From Isoetes taiwanensis (lineage: Eukaryota; Streptophyta; Lycopodiopsida; Isoetales; Isoetaceae), in assembly GCA_021234155.1 (NCBI GenBank), contig JAJEKV010000098.1, positions 853,084-917,083 of the forward strand: DNA of 64,000 nt, written 5' to 3'. How positions within the stretch are numbered: the stretch's first letter is position 1; each line of letters begins with the position of its first letter. Positions 37,991 to 51,507 of the stretch are shown piece after piece. The notes under the pieces are model-generated. The model was given only the letters and a program-made list of their open reading frames with translations. It was not told the DNA's origin and ran no database searches. A program made the translations under genes and the position numbers.

Positions 37991-40181
37991 GACAGGAAGG
38001 CAATTTCTGAATTTGTGTAGCAGCGCAAATCTCGTGATATGCAATGGGATAAACAAATTTGCTGACACAATTAAGAATACCTGCAGAATGAGAAGCACAG
38101 TAGATTATCTTATTATGTCAGAAACATCTTTGAATTCACTCACGAGCTTCATAGTAGGGGGAGAAACAATAGAATCAGATCACTGCCCTTTAGCTTTCAA
38201 CCTACAAGTGAATATGCCTGCTGTGCATTCACATAGTAATAAGCAACAGGGTTATTACATGAAGCCGCACCTGCAAACACATTACAAAAGTTGTGTCGAA
38301 AGTAAGCTGGCCGATATTTACAAACAAGATGGACTGCATGATGTAAACCAGAAGCTAACAAGAATATTGGATGAAGCTGCCCGTGAGGTCTTCACATCAA
38401 TCAGAGCACAAAAAGGTATGCCATGCAAATCATGGTTTGATTTTGAATGCCGAAATGTAAAAAAATGCTGGAAACACTGTGATCCCGAGCATAAAGAGCA
38501 GATGAAACACTTATACAAACAAACTGTGAGGAAGAAGAAAAGATGTTATATGCACAAACGCCAATTCCTTCTATGCCAGCGGTACTTAGATGAACCAAAA
38601 CTGTTTTGGCAAGGGCTTAAAAGGAGAGAACATGCTGACATTCCACTGGAGGCCTCGGATCTGTGGAAGTATGTACACCATTTGTATCACAGCGAAAACA
38701 CAGCAAAAGATGAAGCCTATAACAGGTCTGATCTGAAAATCACAAAGGAAGAAGTAGAAGAGGGCATAACGGCACTAGCAAACGGCAAAGCTCCAGATCT
38801 TTGGGGTCTGCGAGCAGAACATTTGAAGTGGGCAGGGTCTGATATACATCCCATAATAGCAGACATGTTTAATAGAGCAGCAGAACAAGGATTTCCAGCT
38901 GAATGGTGTAAAAACAGAGTTGTTCCAATACATAAAGGAGGAGCAAAGCATGAAGTTCTGGTAAGTAGTCTTTTTGCAAAACTATTTTCCACTATATTGG
39001 AGAAAAAATTGAGTGTTTGGGCAGAATTCAACCAAAAAAGAGCGGAGTCTCAAGCTGGTTTTCGGGCAGGCAGATCCACGCTAGACCATTTGTTGACACT
39101 AAAAGCCATATCTGATAAGGTAAAAGGCTCAAAAAAACCAGTGTATATGGCTTTTGTAGACTTTAAGAAAGCCTTCGACAAGGTTCCTCGGGACCAAGTG
39201 TGGAGAAGATTAGAAATGCTGAATGTTGCCCTTGATCTAAGAAATGCAATCAGAGTACTATATGAAAAAGTGCTGGTATATTTATCTCATCCGTTCTCAT
39301 TGGAAGGTGTAGAAGGGATTGAGAGTAACATCGGGGTAAAACAAGGATGTCCATTGTCCCCGACGCTATTCGGTATCTTTATTGATAGTTTAGAGCAGTG
39401 GCTGCATGAGCATTGCCCAAAAGGTATGGAGTTACATGGATATGTGGTACAATTGTTGATGTATGCAGATGATGTTATTATTCTTGCGAGATCTAAGGAG
39501 CATATGCAGAAACATTTGGATAACTTGGCCGAATTCTGTGAGCAAACAAAGATGCAAGTAAACTTGGAAAAGACAAATGTGATGACAGTAGGTGCTCTAA
39601 GACAAGCCAATTTCAGTTTTAGGGGCAGCCCGATAAATGTATGTGAATCATATAAGTACCTGGGTCTTATCTTTAGCAGAAACCACAGTTGGCATGCTTG
39701 TATCTCACAAAGGATAGAAGGAGGGCAGAAAGCGTTGTATGCGTTGCAGAGCATGTGTAGGAGATCGCACCTTTGGTCATGGCAACTTAAGGTACGGTTA
39801 TTTCATTCATTGGTACAGAATGTGGTGCTGTATGGCTGTGAAATATGGGGACCAAGTCTTCCTCAATGTCTGTGGGATGATCTTGAGCAAGTTCTTAAGA
39901 AATTTCTGCGCATGGAGCTAGGTGTTAAAGCCCAAACGCCATATCCTATGATGTTGACAGAATGTGGATTATTGCCTCTAGAAGGGGAAGCCCTTATTAA
40001 ATGTATCTCCTACATCAAGAAGGTACTTATAATGGATAATGATCGGATTGCATATAAAGCTTTATTATCAAGCCGAGATAAAGGGCTACTTTTTGATGTG
40101 AAGGAATGGTTAAGTAAGTGGGGGATATCTTGGGAGGAAGTGGCTAGATTGGACTCAGACTTAAGGAAGTCTATCGGATAG
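37977..40181 (+). CDS. LINE A ORF2, endonuclease C-terminus plus reverse transcriptase
   Basis: A long open segment (734 codons) that is part of ORF2, not a separate gene; its first codon is arbitrary. Early residues complete the endonuclease (STVDYLIMSE, ESDHCPLAF). The reverse transcriptase follows: EEGITALANGKAPDLWGLR, FRAGRSTLDHL, block A FVDFKKAFDKVP near residue 390, QGCPLSPTLFGIFID near 456 and the catalytic YADDVIILARS near 496. The thumb is CESYKYLGLIFSRN and beyond. Before SLFAKLFSTI the usual 'NYRpI' residues are missing (GGAKHEVLVSSL), suggesting a short in-frame deletion. The protein nicks target DNA and copies LINE RNA in place. A frameshift near 40170 separates the last 160 residues. 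Confidence 0.9.
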   Translation: MVVIKTGRQFLNLCSSANLVICNGINKFADTIKNTCRMRSTVDYLIMSETSLNSLTSFIVGGETIESDHCPLAFNLQVNMPAVHSHSNKQQGYYMKPHLQTHYKSCVESKLADIYKQDGLHDVNQKLTRILDEAAREVFTSIRAQKGMPCKSWFDFECRNVKKCWKHCDPEHKEQMKHLYKQTVRKKKRCYMHKRQFLLCQRYLDEPKLFWQGLKRREHADIPLEASDLWKYVHHLYHSENTAKDEAYNRSDLKITKEEVEEGITALANGKAPDLWGLRAEHLKWAGSDIHPIIADMFNRAAEQGFPAEWCKNRVVPIHKGGAKHEVLVSSLFAKLFSTILEKKLSVWAEFNQKRAESQAGFRAGRSTLDHLLTLKAISDKVKGSKKPVYMAFVDFKKAFDKVPRDQVWRRLEMLNVALDLRNAIRVLYEKVLVYLSHPFSLEGVEGIESNIGVKQGCPLSPTLFGIFIDSLEQWLHEHCPKGMELHGYVVQLLMYADDVIILARSKEHMQKHLDNLAEFCEQTKMQVNLEKTNVMTVGALRQANFSFRGSPINVCESYKYLGLIFSRNHSWHACISQRIEGGQKALYALQSMCRRSHLWSWQLKVRLFHSLVQNVVLYGCEIWGPSLPQCLWDDLEQVLKKFLRMELGVKAQTPYPMMLTECGLLPLEGEALIKCISYIKKVLIMDNDRIAYKALLSSRDKGLLFDVKEWLSKWGISWEEVARLDSDLRKSIG

Positions 40182-40674
40182 AATCCATAAGAAATTATGG
40201 GCCCAACCAATGACAAAGATGATATTATACAGGTTACACATCAATCCCAATTTGGAACCAGCCTTACATCTGAAGGAAAACATATCCATCCAGAAACGAC
40301 ATGCCATTTGTAGGATGCGTTTGAGTTCACATCATTTAGGGATTGAAATAGGGAGATGGGGACATATCACCCCAAGAGATCAAAGATACTGTAAAGTTTG
40401 TAACACTGACCAGGTAGAAGACGAAGATCATGCACTACTTAGGTGTCAGTCATATGTGAATATTAGAGAAGACTATGACATATCCCATGAGAATCTCCAA
40501 TCGTTATTCACTTTGGATGGAGATACTTTAGGGAAGTATGTGATTGAACTTCTCAGATATCGAGACTCCTGCCTAGATGACAAACAAACAGGGGATGTAG
40601 AAGATACTTGGAGTGAGAGTGATGAGCTAGATGAGGACTCAGAGACTCATCTATTGTTTTATGACATCGTTTGA
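40165..40674 (+). pseudogene. LINE A ORF2 C-terminal zinc-motif region
   Basis: The frame after the 40170 shift reads RIHKKLWAQPMTKMILY, SSHHLGIEIGRWGHITPRDQ, the zinc motif CKVCNTDQVEDEDHALLRC (CX2CX9HX4C) and SDELDEDSETHLLFYDIV, ending in TGA at 40672. The Cys-His motif is a usual C-terminal feature of L1-type ORF2 proteins and helps bind template RNA. All family A copies keep it. Confidence 0.87.
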
Positions 40675-40682
40675 TGATTGCT

Positions 40683-40824
<142 letters not shown>

Positions 40825-41288
40825 GACTAGGCCAAGACAAAGCAAAAAGCGAGGGGCCATGGCATGTAGTCCCTCGGGACAGCCCACACCTTGAGAGAAG
40901 GGATGCGATCGCGAGTAAAGCAAGGGGATGTAGACAAGAAAGATAAAAATGTGGGGTAAATGGGGGAGAGGGCCGGCAACAACGGCTTCTTCCTCGGAAA
41001 GCCCAAATAAATCAATACGTTCCGGCATCGGGTATGGCGAGACCCACGCAACTTCTGAGAGAACGAAAAAAGGGAATAAGGCGTGGTCACAAACCTAGAA
41101 GCGAGGCTGTAGGGAACGGAATTGCCTGTGAAGAAACAGATGCAGTAAATGGCTCTGCATGCTTAGCCGAAATGGGGCGGGGACTCAGCCCGGGTTACTG
41201 GCTGGCTGGCTAAAGCGAGGGGATTGTAGTATCGGGGCTGGCACGAGGAAGCAAAGGAAAAATTTGAAACAGACCACGACTCCTCAAA

Positions 41289-42190
41289 TTGATGGGGTGC
41301 GATCGTGAATGCGAGAGATGCTTTACATTACAGTGTCTGCAAGAAGGAAAAAGGGATGGGTCCATTGATGGGCAACTCCATAGCCACATATCAAGCAATG
41401 ATGATGTGCAATCTGAAACAGGAGCTATTAGATGCTATGCAAGAAACAATACAGGATGCACTAAAATTTGCTGTAGATTCCATTGTGCGTGATCTTAAGC
41501 GGTCGTTCGAACCAAATGAAGGTGGAGCTGGAGGCATTTAAGCGAAAAATAAAAGCGAGCTTGTTGATTTCAAGGGGGGCAACTCCGGGCTGAATTTCAA
41601 CAGAGGAAATAATGATGAAGTTGAAGGAGGCGACAAATAAGGTGAGTAATGTGTCCGTTTAAAATTAAAACGGATCAAGAAGGACATGGAAGTAGAAATT
41701 GAGATATTTAAACAGGAGTTTATGGGTCAAACTGATCGCAGTAGTGGAGGAGATAACAACGGTGACATAGCGAGAAATACAAAATCAGCTTGCATCATAC
41801 ATCGAAGAGCGAGGAAAGAAAAGAAAAAGCTTTGAATCTTAGATTCGTGGGGATGCAGAAGAAGCTGGAGAGAATACAAAGGAAATGATAGTGTCATACG
41901 TAGGGAAGAGTTTGAGATTTTAGATCTTTGGGATTGTGGAGGCATTCGGGTTGGAAAACCCATGGGCAAAAAAAGGCACATCATTGTAAAGTTCCGCTCC
42001 AGGATGAAAAAGATTACTATACTAAAGAAAAAAAAAGTCTTAGTTGAAGGGAAAAAATATGGGTAAAACGATGATCTAACCAAGATACAATTGCGAGAAC
42101 ACAAAGCGGATGCAACTATTCAAGGAAGCTAAGCAAAGCGGACAAAAAGCATTTTGGCGCCGTGGGAAGGTTGTAGTCGAACAGGCATAG
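41289..42190 (+). pseudogene. LINE B ORF1 remnant
   Basis: It contains MGNSIATYQAMMMCNLKQEL, LLDAMQETIQDALKFAVDSI and VRDLKRSF, then basic helical sequence. Counterparts of the family A C-terminal motifs (KHIIVKFRS, KYGLNDDLTKIQL) appear around 41975-42100 after frame changes. It ends at TAG 42188-42190, followed by GGA as in family A. Many frameshifts. Confidence 0.6.
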
Positions 42191-43560
42191 GGATCGACAC
42201 CACGAGGATTCTATGTTGGAACATTAATAGCTTAAATCGACAAAGATAAACATGATGGGAGACATTCTAGAACACGGTAGACCCGGTGTTTTTCTTAGAG
42301 ACATGTGAGAATGAAGAGCGTGGAGAGTTACACATTGCGAGGGTTTGAATTATTACATTCAGTGTGGAATTATAAGCATTGGAGACTAAAGGGGCACGGG
42401 GGCATTGCGTGTTATATAAGACCAGAAATAAGAAATTTGGTAAAAAGTTGGTTGAGGGACTTGGGTCTAAGCAACACATATGGGTTGAGATGCATGGTCG
42501 ACGAGGGAAGGTCTTTATAGCGGGCTGCTATTTTCCACCACCTTGAATCTCCGGTGTATAATGGCGAGATCTTTGGGCCGAGATGACCCCTTTTCCACTT
42601 GGAACAAGATGTTCTTAAACTGTTACGCCAAGGAGAGACACTTTTGTTGGGAGATTTTTAATGGTCGTATTGGAAAGCAAGCAAGCGTGCCAAGTAGCTA
42701 GTCTGCGTAAGGGGAACCAAAGTGGTTAGACATGATTGATGCTTTCGGGGAACTTGTGCAATGTGGATGGAATAGAGTGTCGGAAGATAAAATAAGATGG
42801 CCCTCCTCAAGGTAACCACCTCCGAGTATGTGTCGAGGATTTGACATGATAGTGTACAATGGTGTAAACAGATATCCCAATTCGGGAAGGGTCACATGTA
42901 GAGGGGCAAGTGTGGTAGATCTGGTGATAGCAAGACCCGCAGTTTATGGAACAGATGGTGAGTTTTGAGGTTGGGGATGAGAGACCAGAATCCGACCATG
43001 TACCAATTTTTGTTTCATTAAACGTTGGCGATTTGAACCTTTCAAGCAGGTTGTTAATGACAGGTCCAAGACTCATTATGAGTTACCATAAGGCTGAAAA
43101 ATTTGCTTCCATGTGTGTGCAGGCATCCAAGGTGATCCGCGGATCGGTCGAGAGGATATCGATCTGATTGCTTAGTACATTGGTACTTGAACCGCTAAGA
43201 AGTGCTATTTATCCCAAAGAAAATTGAAGGGGCTACCATGCAACACATGGTTTGATCACGGAATGCAAGATGAAGAGACATGAGTTTAAAGCAGCCAAAG
43301 GGATAAAAAGGAGAGCGATCAAGGCCCGAGAATACATGAGGTTGGTGAAATCAAAAAAGAAGAAGTTTTTATATAAAAAGCACTTGCAAATGATTGATGA
43401 ATTGCTTAAAGAGCCCAAGAAATTAGGAATAGGATCAAACCAAAGCTAAAACACTTTGTTGTGTTGGGAAAAGGAAGATCTATTAGAATATATTGGTAAT
43501 TTGTATCATGTCCTGCATAGATGATAATGTACCCGTGCAATACAGGTGGGGACGAATGGG
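42191..43560 (+). pseudogene. LINE B ORF2, endonuclease region
   Basis: ILCWNINSLNR lies just after the ORF1 stop (42219-42251), then FLETCENEE (42292-42318) and GGIACYIRPEIRNLVKSW (42391-42444). A GDF(N)GR-like GRIGK site lies near 42662, and ERPESDHVPIFVSL at 42979-43020 supplies the catalytic SDH. Frames shift repeatedly. Confidence 0.65.
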
Positions 43561-45530
43561 AGTTCACATTTGATGATATACAAGAGGGCTACAAGCTTTG
43601 TCGAATGGGAAAGTCTGCGGATAATATGGGTTAGTGGCTGAAATGTTTAAATGGGCAGGGATGACAACACAGGAAGCACTTTGGAAATTGATGAATGCTG
43701 TTTTGAGAGAGGGGTTTCCCCACATGTGGCAGATGAATAGGGTTATTCCCCTTCATAAAGCGGGAGCTGAAAGCGACCCAAATAACTATAGAATGATAAT
43801 GGTTAGTAATCTCTTTCTTGAAGCTTTGCCACCATGGTTAACAATTAAAATTAGTGGATGGGCGAAAAGAACAATGTCAGGGGCAAAGGGGCAAGCAGGT
43901 TTTAGGCCCAAGAAATCGACAACAGACCATTTAGTCACGGTACGCGCTTTGATCGATTTGGTAACGAGAACACGTAAACCATTGTATCGCTTTTAGTAGA
44001 TTTTACAAAAAGCATTTGATACAATACAGGGGCAATCTGTGGGAGAGGTTGGAGATGCTTGGGGTGCCATTGGAAATGAGAAATCTTTGTTAAATTGCTT
44101 TATGAAAAAGTTTTGGTCCAATTATCATTTCCCTACTCCCCGGACCGATTCGGATGAGGTGATTAGTAACATGGGGGTTAAACAGGGGATGCCCTATGTC
44201 CCCACTCTGTTTGGTTTGTTCATAGATCAGTTGGAAGAATGGATGGCTCATTCGGGAGGAGATGGTATGATCATAAATGGGTATGTGTTGCTTATGCTAC
44301 TTTATGCGAGATGACATTGTTATACTATCGGATCGGGTGGCGGTATGCAAAACATTTGGTTTCACTATCCCTTTTTGTGATCACAAAGGTATGAAGGTGA
44401 ATCTAGCTAAGACTAAGCTGATTGTTTTGGGGCACTTAAGGTAGATCATCTTGAGTTTTTTATACAAAGGGGAACGTGTAGACATAGTAGACTCATATAA
44501 GTATTTGGGAGTTCGGGTTGATAAAAGTCCCGGTTGGAATCAGGTGGCGAGAGCGGAGGGTGAATGGTGGGTTGAAGGCTCTATATAGTATGCAACGAGG
44601 AGTCACGAAATCTTGACATCCGGAATTTCGAGTTAAAGCGAATGTTGTTCAAAGTACTTGTGCAATCGGTAGTGTTGTATGGCTGTGAGGTATGGGCACC
44701 GAGTTGGCGTAAGATACTTGGAAAAAGGTGGAAAAGGTTCAAAAGAAGTTCTTGGTGAGAATTAGGGGTTAAGGCACAAACTCCTTATGATATGATGTTG
44801 GTGGAATGTGGTATGATGCCGCCGGCGGCGAAGCCTTGTGCAAGACCCTTGAGTATATAGGTAAGGTGCATCCGGATATGCACGAAGAGTGCTTGCCTAG
44901 GGTTGCTATGGAGGCAACTAGAGACAAAGGGTGGTATCTTGACATAAAGATTTGGATGAGAAAATGGGGATTGGATAGCAATGACTTGCACGCTTTCGGC
45001 GTGGTGACATTAGAGCCCTGGGTACATGATCACGTGGTGGTACGATCTTGGAGTGTCCCCCTGAGGTGAAGAAAGCATACTATAAGCGATCCATCAATCC
45101 ACATGCAAGGCACCAAGATATCTGGGGAAGGGTTGTCATTGAAGTCTGGGACATGCCATTAGTCGATTGAGGGCTCAGCTCACCTGCACTAGGTGTGGAA
45201 GTAGGTAGATGGAGTAATATCCCTTATGAACTCAAAGGTTATGTAAAATGTGTGACACGGGAGATTGAAGATGAGGCACATGCGCTTTGGGTAATTGCCC
45301 GCGGTATCACGGATCTTAAGTAGTAAACACCCGATTAAAATTTGTGGTGATCACGGTAACTTTCTTTGATCTGTCGAAATATTGTAGGAAAATTTATAAT
45401 GAGATGTTGGAGCAAAGGAATGCATTGCTCCAAGGATATTGGTAGTAAAGAAGAGGAAGAGAAGTGGGGAGACATCTAATGCATTTCTCTCGGAGGATGC
45501 ATTGGAGGATATTTTCTATAATGTTGATTA
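43561..45530 (+). pseudogene. LINE B ORF2, reverse transcriptase and C-terminus
   Basis: It contains MNRVIPLHKAGAESDPNNYR (43733-43792), GQAGFRPKKSTTDHLVTVRA (43889-43948) and NMGVKQGMPYVPTLFGLFID (44168-44227). It also has INGYVLLMLLYA followed by a broken YADD (44303-44314), where TATGCAGATGAC has become TATGCGAGATGAC. The C-terminus reads DKGWYLDIKIWMRKWGLD and ends near LSEDALEDIFYN. The NYR residues missing from the family A copy at 38955 are present here. Confidence 0.8.
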
Positions 45531-45595
45531 TGCGACTTTGAGCGTCTCATAGACACAGTGGTTGCGGGCGTAGTAAATACATATTTCATTTCATT

Positions 45596-45828
<233 letters not shown>

Positions 45829-46079
45829 AGGGGTTTTGGACGTTGGGGTGAGAAAGTTCAAAGTTCAGGGCCATAACTCTCTCCCGGAGTGTCCGGATTG
45901 GCGCGCTTGGGCTCTTTGGAAAGCTGATTCGAGACCTTTCTAACAATACATGTCATGACCAGGTTTGGATCTGTTTAGGTATCTGTAATTGTAATTTTCC
46001 GGTCGGGTATTTTCAGCGGTGTGACTTGGTTGCAAGTTAGGTAGGCGCTCTAGAATGAACTCATAGCATTCGGGCAGGA

Positions 46080-46657
46080 GGCGGCATCTCGCGAGGAGAA
46101 ATTAATGGCAGAAATCCAACACCTTCTTGCTGAGAATGAATCACCGAAAACAAACTTCCGGAGATCGAGAGATGAGATTGACCGGTAAAATCTGAAATTG
46201 TTGAATTACGAGGAGACAAGAATGAAGAAACGGCATGCACGAGTTCTATGAATTAAAGCAAGCATTTGAATCATATGTGGAGACACGGGGAAAGAAAGCA
46301 AAGGGCTTTAAATCTTGGTGTAGGCTTGCCCGCGGGGACAAGGAGAATCTGAAAGAGGTAGTTTCAAAATTTTTCGCGGAAGAAATGCAAGTAACAAGCT
46401 GGATTTGCTTTGAAGCTTTAAATTGGTTCACATGATCATGGAACAAGGCATATTTTGGTTAAATTTGTCAATAAAGAGGATAGGTTTCAGGTTTTAAAAC
46501 GTAGGCATACATTGAAAGGCAAATTCATTTGGGTTAACGATGATCTTACAAAAGATCGATTCTGCGAGGAAAAAAGCGAGAGTTGGCAAAGTTTAAAGAG
46601 GCAAAACAAAATAACCCGAAGGTGAAATGGCTCAAAGGGAAGGTTGTTTTTGAATAG
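46080..46657 (+). pseudogene. LINE A' ORF1 remnant
   Basis: The coiled-coil part (ASREEKLMAEIQHLLAENE) begins at about 46085. ALNLG-like residues and KEVVSKFFAEEMQV lie at 46350-46390. The C-terminal part is HILVKFVNKEDRFQVLK, TLKGKFIWVNDDLTKD and NPKVKWLKGKVVFE, ending at TAG 46655-46657. At least three frame changes. Confidence 0.7.
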
Positions 46658-47720
46658 GTACTTGTGGGGAGGCTTACTTAATAGCGGTATGGAATATTAA
46701 CCTACCGACTATTGACAAAGTTCTTAGCATGTATACAATTCTAGAGAAAGTGGATGTTATGTGTTTAGGTGGAAACTAAGGAACATGATATGTATGCTCT
46801 TCCTCGGATATTGAGGGATTCAGATGATATATTCAGTGAAAAATATAAGATTCGAGACACGTGATCTCGGCAATGGTGGCCTAGTTTGCTTTGTTAGACC
46901 AAATGCAAAGATTTAATCACGTATTAGAAAGGATAAGAACCAACAAGACATTTGGCTAGAAATAAAAGGATCACATATCCCGTATTTCATGGCAGTATGT
47001 TATTTTGCTCCCAAGCACACAAAAACATATTCAGTAACTGATGCATCTCAGGATGACTTGTTCTTTGCTTTGGAACAGGACATCATGGATTTCCAAGCAC
47101 GAGGCAAGATAATATTGGCGGGTGATTTTAATAGTAGGATTGGCACTCTACGGTACTTCACTCCACGAGGATAAGGACCCATTGTGGCTGGAAGAGATGG
47201 ATGATCATGATATGCAAATCTCGGGAAGGAGAAGACGGTCAAAGGATCTAACTGTCACTAAAAGTGGGCGGCAGTTTCTCAGCTTATGTGGCAGCGCAAA
47301 TTCATTCCATGAATAACACTTGTCGAGCAAGGAGTACTGTAGATTATTTAGTTATGGCAGAAGAATCATTGTGTGGCGTCATCGATTTTTCTGATGGGGG
47401 AATGAAGAACTTGAATCGGACCATAACCCATTGCATTTCTCTCTAAAGGTTGACCGACACATTATCAAAGATCAATATAAGCAAAAGAAATATTTTACGA
47501 AGCCTCATCTCCATAATCGCATTACGCTCTTGTGTTGAAGACAAGGCAGCCAATTTACAATGGGAAGGGGGTCGAATGCCATGAATGACCAACTAGTAAA
47601 GCTTTTAGAGGATCACGGCCACGGGAGATCTTTATCTCTCAAAGAGCACGCTGCTTGAGGCCTACCATGTAGAGTATGGTTCGACCAGGGAATGCCGAGA
47701 TGCTAAACGTCGATTGGCAA
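46658..47720 (+). pseudogene. LINE A' ORF2, endonuclease region
   Basis: The WNIN-like start is at about 46690, VETKEHD near 46769, GLVCFVRPN near 46880 and AVCYFAPKH at 46991-47020. ILAGDFNSRIG lies at 47116-47148, TVTKSGRQFLSLCGSAN at 47249-47300 and RARSTVDYLVMAEESLC at 47327-47378. All expected endonuclease blocks are present but frame-shifted. The TGT at the AVC codon shows that the TGA in the 36660 copy is a mutation. Confidence 0.75.
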
Positions 47721-47724
47721 ACAT

Positions 47725-49934
47725 GTGATCAACATCTTAAAATGCACTATAAAACGGCGCTATAAGTGTGTTATAAGGTGTAAGAAAAGGCAATATATCA
47801 AGCAAAAGGCGCAGATTTTGTGTCAAAGATATCTAGACGAGCCTAAACTTTTACGGAATGGCCTTAAGAAGACTAAAAGCAATGATATTCCACTTGAAGC
47901 GGAGGAGCTATGGCAATATGTAATGGCTCTCTACCATAATGCAAAGACCAACACAAACATTATGAGATCGACATTGGTAATTAAAGAGGAGGAGGTAAAG
48001 GATGGCATTACGTCGTTATCAAATGGTAAAGCACCATATCTGAATTCTCTTAGTGCTGAACATCTAAAATGGGCAGGTCCAAGTGTTGTTCCTATCATTA
48101 CTCACATGTTTAACCTTGCATTGGCACAAGGCTTCCCGTTTGATTGGTGCAGGAACAGAGTGGTGCCGATATTCAAAGGGGATCTAGACAAGATGCAAGT
48201 AACTATAGAACAATTACGGTAAGTAATTTGTTCTCAAAACTTTTGCATCTATTTTGGAGAAAAAATTGAGCTTATGGGCAGAAGTCAATCAAAAAAGGGC
48301 AGTAACGCAAGCTGGTTTTAGGTCGGGCAGATCCACATTGGACCACTTGTTGGTGTTGAAAACGGTCTTTGATAATGTTAAAGGAACAAAAAAACCAGTG
48401 TATGTGGCATTCGTTGACTTTAAAAAGGCCTTTGATAAGGTTCCACGTGTGCAATTATGGGAAAGACTAGAAACACTTAATGTGCCACTTGAGCTTAGAA
48501 CTGCAAATCAGTGCTCTATGAGAAGGTGCTTGTAGAATTATCACAACCTTTTTTCATTAGATGTTTTCAGCCCATGTAGAAAGTGACATTGGAGTGAAAC
48601 AGGGGTTGCCCGATGTCTCCCACCTTCTTTGGCTTGTTCATTGATGGTCTAGAGGCTTGGCTACATAATAATTGCCGGGAGGTACTTGAAGTACATGGCT
48701 ACATTGTGCGATTATTGATGTATGCGATGATGTTGTTATATTTGCAAGATCAAAAGAACACATGCAAAAACACCTAGATGGATTGGTCGCATTTTGTTAT
48801 CAAACGGGCATGCAAGTGAACTTAGACAAGACAAGTGTTATGACGGTTGGTGCTCTCAAACAGGAACCTATTTTCAGATATAAAGGGAGTCTTGTGAGTA
48901 TATGTGATTCTTATAAATACTTGGGCCTTATTTTCAACAGGAATCATAGATGGAATATGTGTATTTCTACAACGAGTTGATGGAGGGCAAAAGAGCCTCA
49001 TATCGTTGCATAGCATGTGTAGGAGGTCTCATTTATGGTCTTGGAACCTTAAAAGTAAAAGTCTGTATCGAGTCACTTGTGCAAAGTGTAATCCTATATG
49101 GATCTGAAATTTGGGGGCCAAGCATTCCGCAATGTCTATGGGATGATATAGAACAAGTCTTGAAGAAGTTCTTAAGGCTTGAGTTGGGAGTGAAAGCTCA
49201 AACACCTTACCCTATGATGTTGATGGAAAGTGGGCTAATGCCACTTGAGGGAGAAGCTATTTTGAGGTGTATTATGTACCTCAAGAAGGTGTTGGCATTG
49301 GATGAATCTCGGCTTGCTCACAAAGCTTTGATATCAAGTAAAGAGAAAGGATTATTACATGATGTAACAAAATGGCTCCAAAAATGGGATATCCAATGGG
49401 AAGAAGTGATCTTGGTTGACTCGGATCTAAGCCAATGGATCTCTAAGAAGATACTTATGAAGATGTGGAGGCAGCCCAAAACTAAGATGATCTTATACAA
49501 GCAAAGCATAAATCCGAATTTGACGCCATCTACACACTTACGAGGAAAATATTTTCAATACAAAAGAGACATTCTATCTGCGGGATCCGTCTTAGCTCCC
49601 ACCATTTGGGAGTAGAAGTGGGGAGATGGGGGCATATCATACCACGAGATCAAAGATACTGCAAGGTATGTGACTCAAACCAGGTGGAGGATGAAGATCA
49701 TACATTGCTTCGATGTAGGGCCTATGAAGCAACGGTATTCATTATAACGATCTACCCACTCTTTTTACACTTAATAGTGATATGTTGGGAAAATATTTGA
49801 TTGAACTTCTCCAACATAGGGATACTTGTTTAAGTTCTCACACTGCTGTTAATGTTGATAATTCAGATAGTTTGAGTGAGAGTGATGAGCTAGATGAGGA
49901 TTTGGAAACTCATCTATTATTTTATGAAGATGTT
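47725..49934 (+). pseudogene. LINE A' ORF2, reverse transcriptase and C-terminus
   Basis: DGITSLSNGKAPYLNSLSAE and HLKWAG (47999-48075) precede VNQKRAVTQAGFRSGRSTLD (48284-48343) and VYVAFVDFKKAFDKVP (48399-48446). The active site is damaged at 48721 (TATGCGATGATG, one A short of YADD). SICDSYKYLGLIFNRNHRWN and EIWGPSIPQCLWDDIEQVLK follow. The C-terminal zinc motif (CKVCDSNQVEDEDHTLLRC) lies at about 49663-49719, and the terminus DLETHLLFYEDV is at 49900-49934. Confidence 0.82.
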
Positions 49935-49981
49935 TAAGTGGTTTTGTCTAATAGGCCTTTGAGGCCTCCCATAGACATAAT

Positions 49982-50392
<411 letters not shown>

Positions 50393-50623
50393 ATGGTGGA
50401 CAGCAATGTACTATTTCAATATGAAGACTCACCAAATGTCTCCCAGTGGGGATGTATTTTACACAATGTAGAGAAAACTGCAGGTCAATCATCAGTAGAC
50501 TGTAACGAAACTCTTCCAGAATTTGGGGTGAAAGCACATGAACTCAAGCTTCAATTTGTTAAAGATAATGCAGCTAGATTGACCAAAATAGAAGCATTTG
50601 TGTTTCCATTCTTATCAGAATAA
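50393..50623 (+). CDS. Hypothetical ORF, 76 codons
   Basis: It contains MVDSNVLFQYEDSPNVSQWG and FGVKAHELKLQFVKDNAARL and ends in TAA. The sequence is free of the CAG/CTG damage seen elsewhere. It is not recognised. With the next two ORFs it may be the remains of one host-like or transposon-borne gene. Confidence 0.3.
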   Translation: MVDSNVLFQYEDSPNVSQWGCILHNVEKTAGQSSVDCNETLPEFGVKAHELKLQFVKDNAARLTKIEAFVFPFLSE

Positions 50624-50677
50624 GACTAAATATATTATAGACTCGACAGTGGTCTAGATACTAACCATTGGTTTCAA

Positions 50678-50959
50678 TTGCTAAAATTTTTAGTCACTAT
50701 TCTTAGCAAGATTAAACTTCGTTCGATGCAAGAACCATACAACAAACATGTTGTAAGGTCTGACTATACAATACATGAGCACTCCCTCGCACCTGAGGCA
50801 AGTGTTGCAGCACAAAATACGGTGGAGACAGTAGACATATCTACACAAATCTCCAGTGAACCCCTGTTACAATATGGCACTTCGGCAGGCATATGCGATG
50901 AATTGTCACAAGCCATGAACTGCGCATTGCCAGAGTTGCACAGAGGGAGGAATGCTTAG
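50678..50959 (+). CDS. Hypothetical ORF, 93 codons
   Basis: MLKFLVTILSKIKLRSMQEP is followed by a polar region (VAAQNTVETVDISTQISSEP). No family recognised. The same strand as its neighbours but a different frame. Confidence 0.25.
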   Translation: MLKFLVTILSKIKLRSMQEPYNKHVVRSDYTIHEHSLAPEASVAAQNTVETVDISTQISSEPLLQYGTSAGICDELSQAMNCALPELHRGRNA

Positions 50960-51507
50960 ATATGGATGAGGTGGCACAATTTTTCACAAAGATCATGCAT
51001 ATACAGACAGAGGGCATTATATCTGCGACTCGAGTAGAAGGGGAATGGACCGACCAGATTCCCTTGAACAACTCTTGGTGCACTTTAGAAATACAATTTC
51101 TCAGTTACATATCTTGTTGTATGGTAGTCATCTAAAGGACACTAATTTTTCATCCAAGAAGATATCATTTCACTTCAACTCTCCCTTTTGCCCTAATTTT
51201 AACCTGCTTTTGAGCACCACCATGAAGGAATGGATCACCAATAAGGAGAGGTTCAATACACAAATAGCTTGCGATAAGCCAAAGAGTTCTTTTAAGGAAT
51301 CCCTGCTCCAATAAGAATCATTGCTCAGACAGGAGTTCCTCTGCAAGAGAAGTGCTCGGTCTAAGAAACAGCTCCATGGCCATGGACAAGCTAACTACAA
51401 TGTTTAGACAGTTTTGCCACCTTCCCTTTTTGGTCTGCAGCAACCACTTATGCCTGGCATAGGCAGGACTGGTAAGTTCACTATCAAGGACTATCAAGAT
51501 CTCCAAG